Virus record (IMG/VR): IMGVR_UViG_3300022752_004592
Coordinates: 1-30,593 of that record
From: a virus
Strand: one strand, 5' to 3'
DNA length: 30,593 nt
Part shown: positions 27,980 through 30,593 of the stretch, one piece after another
Position numbering within the stretch: position 1 is the stretch's first letter
Layout: the number at the start of each line of letters is the position of its first letter
The notes under the pieces: model-generated
The model's database searches: none
Seen by the model: only the letters and a program-made list of their open reading frames with translations
Told to the model about the DNA's origin: nothing
Translations under genes and position numbers: made by a program

Positions 27980-29227
27980 TTAAGTATATCCATCAGGATT
28001 TTTAACAAGACATTTTTCTGTCAAAATAGTTTGAAATTCTTTGGTTATTGTTGCAAAAAATTGTGGTTGAGAAGTAAACGATCCTTTATATCTTAATTCC
28101 ATATCCAATATATTTACCTTTGCCTTTGAAAGTTTAAAGAATATTTTTGCTGCGTTTGCTTCTGCCTTTTTTTCAAAATCAACTACAATTTTATACGGAT
28201 CTTTGTTAGCTTCCAAATCGGTCAATCCACATAAAATTGTATGAAGATCAACTGCTTTACCTTTGGACACTACTGGTTTACCCTTAGATATTTCACCAAT
28301 GCCAGTTACAAGAGCAAATCCAAATGAATACTCTTTCAAATTTTTCATTGCAGATAATTCATCATACAGTTTAACTTTTAAAACCAAGTTGATTAATGTT
28401 TTTGCAAAAATATCCGCATGAGCATTCATGTAATCTGTCAGTCTTTTGAATAAAATATTATTTGTTTTTGAAAGTTCTTTATTTACAAATTTTCGCATAG
28501 CATCAGGTGCTCTATCATTTCCATATCCACCAGATAAACTTCCTTTAATATTAATATATGCCCTATCAAAAAGTTTTTTATCTCTTTTTTTAGATTCAAA
28601 CAATTCAAGATCGGGAAGTTTGTCTATATCTTTAATATAAAGAATTCCATCTTCATGAGCTTGCCTGACCAATCCAGCAAAATACTCCATTCTAATCTCA
28701 GTAATATCACTTTTAATAGCATTAAATTGACTTCCATTTAAAACCGTGTCAAATGCTTTATTGATTAAAGTTGGGTCTTGAGAATTTGGTTTTGGTTTTT
28801 TCTTTAGAGAAACTCCAAAATAATTTTTTTCTTTTGTTTTTACAATGAAGTCGGATGAATTATAATCATCAAATCCATATGCTTTAATCCTAAACTTCTC
28901 AACTTCATTTGGCCAAACGTTGCCAGTTAAAAACACTTTTTTTGCTATCGGATCATTGCCCTGGCCATGGTCACTTCGTAACCAATCTTTTATTGCCTTT
29001 GCTGCCGATATTCCAACAACTGCTTCCTTTAAAGCTTCTGGTGTCGGTTGCATAAAAGAGATAAATTCACTTCTAGAACTTCCAAATTCTACATCATTTT
29101 CCACTTTCTTTTTTGCTGCAATAATCCAATCTCCAAGAGACTGATTAGTTTCACATGCTTGAGACAATTCTGATTGCGAAAAAAACATGGCGCCTGCGGC
29201 CATGACTTCAGAATATTCTAACGCCAT
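27980..29227 (-). CDS. Putative virion-associated protein, possible nuclease-like core
   Basis: A 415-residue protein starting MALEYSEVMAAGAMFFSQSEL. Between residues 115 and 145 it has SSDFIVKTKEKNYFGVSLKKKP, where Asp126 and Ser140-x-Lys142 are arranged like a PD-(D/E)XK catalytic site, although Ser replaces the usual Glu or Asp. The remainder is helical and basic with no recognised domain. Gene order (after a short head-type protein, before the nucleotidyltransferase) suggests a virion role. Nuclease activity is speculative and the fold is my reading of the motif only. It overlaps the 29208-29477 gene by 20 nt. Confidence 0.65.
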   Translation of the reverse strand: MALEYSEVMAAGAMFFSQSELSQACETNQSLGDWIIAAKKKVENDVEFGSSRSEFISFMQPTPEALKEAVVGISAAKAIKDWLRSDHGQGNDPIAKKVFLTGNVWPNEVEKFRIKAYGFDDYNSSDFIVKTKEKNYFGVSLKKKPKPNSQDPTLINKAFDTVLNGSQFNAIKSDITEIRMEYFAGLVRQAHEDGILYIKDIDKLPDLELFESKKRDKKLFDRAYINIKGSLSGGYGNDRAPDAMRKFVNKELSKTNNILFKRLTDYMNAHADIFAKTLINLVLKVKLYDELSAMKNLKEYSFGFALVTGIGEISKGKPVVSKGKAVDLHTILCGLTDLEANKDPYKIVVDFEKKAEANAAKIFFKLSKAKVNILDMELRYKGSFTSQPQFFATITKEFQTILTEKCLVKNPDGYT

Positions 29228-29477
29228 CTATAACATCTTCAAGAACTTCAATCTCTTCTTTGCGGAGTTTTGCTAATACTGCACCAGCAACTTTTTTTCC
29301 ACGCTCTTCAGAACCATAACGCTTTGCGGCAGACTTTGCAATCTTTGCAAACATTTTTCCAGGTTTACCGATGTCTTTACCTGCTCTTGCTGCCTTTGCT
29401 GAATACGATACTTCATCAACAGGAGCATAAACTTCTGAATATGCTTCCATTAAACCGCGCAGTTCCTTAGGATTCAT
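29208..29477 (-). CDS. Small basic virion-type protein
   Basis: An 89-residue protein MNPKELRGLMEAYSEVYAPVDE followed by SYSAKAARAGKDIGKPGKMFAKIAKSAAKRYGSEERGKKVAGAVLAKLRKEE. The segment AARAGKDIGKPGK-FAKIA--AAKRYGSEE-G-KVAGAVLAKLRK is a module I recall in several T4-like cyanophage virion proteins. It is highly basic and helical. It starts after a perfect late box at 29499-29506 and ends inside the next gene. A DNA- or capsid-binding role is plausible but unproven. Confidence 0.78.
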   Translation of the reverse strand: MNPKELRGLMEAYSEVYAPVDEVSYSAKAARAGKDIGKPGKMFAKIAKSAAKRYGSEERGKKVAGAVLAKLRKEEIEVLEDVIDGVRIF

Positions 29478-29498
29478 TTTTTACAAATACTTTTCAAT

Positions 29499-29506
29499 TA
29501 TTTATA
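29499..29506 (-). promoter_or_regulatory. Late promoter
   Basis: TATAAATA (29506-29499), perfect late box, 21 bases before the ATG at 29477 and two bases after the stop of the metallopeptidase gene. Confidence 0.85.
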
Positions 29507-29508
29507 AA

Positions 29509-30018
29509 TCAAATCAATTTTTCTGGATAGTTATCACCATCAATATTTGTAGTTTTCTTTTTTTTCTTTTTTGCCCCATTGACAGAGGGGAATGTAAATA
29601 ATTCAGAATGCTTTTCACCAAACTTTCTTACAATAGTTCCTGCAAGTTTATTTGCTTCATTTTCTGTTGGGACACCGGCGTGGTCATTACCATATACTCC
29701 CTTTTTATGTTGACGATAATGCGTAAGTTCGTGAGCAACTGTTCTTAAGATATCCATTATTTGACGATTTTGAATATCAATCACAATACGATTATTTTTA
29801 ATCTGTCCGAATGCTGCAATTCTTTTTGCAAACTTTGGATCTTCAACGAAATGAATTTTTGGAAATTCTTTAATACTAAGTTCCTTCTTTACAAATGGAA
29901 GAAAAATATGAATGATTTTTTCAAAGTTTTGTTTTGATACTCCTTCTTCAATAAAAGATAAAGAAATATCAAACATCTCTTTGTTTTTTTGAAATTTTCT
30001 CCACTCAGAAAAATACAT
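29509..30018 (-). CDS. HEXXH zinc metallopeptidase-like protein
   Basis: A 169-residue protein with a zinc metallopeptidase motif VAHELTHYRQHKKG (His96, Glu97, His100) and a following Glu119 or Glu121 in GVPTENEANKLAG, which suits a gluzincin-type third ligand. A short N-terminal helical region (MYFSEWRKFQKNKEMFDIS) and a very basic C-terminal tail (KKKKKKTTNIDGDNYPEKL) flank it. Similar peptidases occur with T4-like cyanophage virion genes, where they may process structural proteins, but the phage maturation protease of T4 is a serine enzyme so the role here is open. A perfect late box lies upstream. Confidence 0.8.
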   Translation of the reverse strand: MYFSEWRKFQKNKEMFDISLSFIEEGVSKQNFEKIIHIFLPFVKKELSIKEFPKIHFVEDPKFAKRIAAFGQIKNNRIVIDIQNRQIMDILRTVAHELTHYRQHKKGVYGNDHAGVPTENEANKLAGTIVRKFGEKHSELFTFPSVNGAKKKKKKTTNIDGDNYPEKLI

Positions 30019-30033
30019 TATCGTTTTTCTAAG

Positions 30034-30041
30034 TATTTATA
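30034..30041 (-). promoter_or_regulatory. Late promoter overlapping the mazG stop
   Basis: TATAAATA (30041-30034), perfect late box whose TAA is the stop codon of mazG. It would start the metallopeptidase transcript about 10 nt before its ATG at 30018. Confidence 0.85.
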
Positions 30042-30450
30042 GATCTCCCTTTAAACGATTTTCTGAGCGATAAACATCAAAAGTACCTTCAGGATAACGA
30101 GCACTCAATTTTTCATAATTCATCTGAAGAATTTCTTCAAATGTAGTATCAAGTGCCATACAAGCTTGTGCTATATACCAACAAATATCACCAAGCTCCC
30201 TCTTCATATGAAAAACATTTTCTTCATTATAGGGTTTACCTTGCATAATGATCTTCTTTACAACCTCAGTAAATTCACCTGCTTCTGCAGTCATACCAAG
30301 AGCAGCAGTTAAAAGACGAGGAATATTTGCATCATCCGACACTTCAAGTTCGGTCATACGTGCAAGAAGTGCAGCAAAGTCACTGCTTGAAGAACTTGTA
30401 GTCTGTTCAACAAACTCAATATATTTTTTAGTATCAATAATTTGTGACAT
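30037..30450 (-). CDS. mazG: MazG-type nucleotide pyrophosphohydrolase
   Basis: A 137-residue all-alpha NTP pyrophosphohydrolase. The motifs MTAEAGEFTEVVKK (Glu56, Glu59, Glu62) and ELGDICWYI (Glu85, Asp88) match the metal-binding EExxE and ExxD sites of the MazG family. The Ser-rich stretch near residues 18-24 is a linker. Phage MazG copies in marine cyanophages are single-domain like this one and may remove ppGpp or deaminated and oxidised nucleotides; hydrolysis of dGTP and dCTP has been shown for some of them. It starts in a TAATG overlap with the upstream partial gene, so they are co-translated, early or middle in timing by their position. Confidence 0.93.
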   Translation of the reverse strand: MSQIIDTKKYIEFVEQTTSSSSSDFAALLARMTELEVSDDANIPRLLTAALGMTAEAGEFTEVVKKIIMQGKPYNEENVFHMKRELGDICWYIAQACMALDTTFEEILQMNYEKLSARYPEGTFDVYRSENRLKGDL

Positions 30451-30593
30451 TAGAATTTAAATCCCTCAAATGTTTTCTTAGGTTTCTTTTCTTCGTTATC
30501 ATACTCCTCTTCTTGCCCATTGTCAAGAATATCGTTTTGTGCAGTCTGATCTACATCATAAAGTCTCATTTTTGCGCGATCAATTCCTACAAC
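30450..30593 (-). CDS. C-terminal fragment of an unidentified gene (start outside window)
   Basis: Only the last 47 residues are visible, in frame from the right edge: VVGIDRAKMRLYDVDQT, then a strongly acidic and Lys-rich tail (NGQEEEYDNEEKKPKK) ending TFEGFKF. The first part would fit the end of a replication-type ATPase (a DnaB-like helicase or recombinase), and the acidic tail resembles protein-interaction tails of T4 replication proteins, but the fragment is too short to name. The stop shares one base with the mazG start. Confidence 0.6.
   Translation of the reverse strand, partial: VVGIDRAKMRLYDVDQTAQNDILDNGQEEEYDNEEKKPKKTFEGFKF

Noticed and set aside
1-30593. CRISPR array, insertion sequence or integrase attachment site
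   Set aside because: I saw no regular direct repeats with spacers, no transposase and no integrase; the tRNAs are intact and lack an adjacent duplicated 3' end.

Overview
The window is a stretch of a marine T4-like cyanophage genome (cyanomyovirus infecting Synechococcus or Prochlorococcus). The evidence is the combination of a psbA (photosystem II D1) gene, a high-light-inducible protein gene, class Ia nrdA/nrdB, a T4 gp61-type primase, mazG, T4-like late promoters (NATAAATA), a block of ten tRNAs, and a low-GC genome with tightly overlapping genes. All genes except two small ones at 593-1020 lie on the minus strand, so transcription runs from high to low coordinates.

Layout. Left edge (1-543): psbA exon 1, broken after codon 60 by a group I intron that runs off the window, with a hairpin-rich leader and a compound early/late promoter. 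593-2456: two small plus-strand genes converge on a lysis-type pair (GH24 lysozyme and C39-like peptidase), followed by hli with its own perfect sigma-70 promoter. 2453-13822: an unbroken run of 14 genes, every junction a 3-nt gap or an overlap of at most 10 nt. It encodes glycosyltransferases (GT25 twice, GT2, GT11 twice, GT17, GT-B types, a DUF5672-like and a DUF3431-like protein), two NAD-dependent sugar epimerases/dehydratases, a methyltransferase, and an RfbH-type sugar 3-dehydrase carrying His in place of the PLP lysine and a cysteine set suited to an Fe-S cluster. This looks like a phage-borne pathway for making and transferring unusual sugars.

13854-17603: three small unknown genes, ten tRNAs (Met/CAT, Ile/TAT, Pro, Ser, Val, Asn, Gly, Ile/GAT, Lys, Arg) interspersed with a Phd/YefM-like antitoxin, a small zinc-ribbon protein, a Dps-type ferritin, a membrane protein and a secreted RlpA-like double-psi beta-barrel protein. 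17600-22897: small genes and a GIY-YIG nuclease-like protein, then nrdB, nrdA and primase, read as an early operon from a sigma-70 promoter at 22869-22897. 22886-30018: late virion-associated proteins, including a nucleotidyltransferase fused to virion-type modules, an EF-hand-containing protein and a HEXXH metallopeptidase. The right edge holds mazG and the C-terminal tail of a further gene.

Regulation. Seven sites match TTGACA-N17-TATAAT closely (five of the -10 boxes are TATAAT or one substitution away in the same place, all seven -35 boxes are exact), and about ten match the late box TATAAATA. Several promoters are built into terminators or abut tRNA 3' ends so that early and late transcripts start or stop at the same short element. 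This recurrent terminator-promoter overlap, the psbA leader hairpins and the sugar pathway are the parts most worth a second look.
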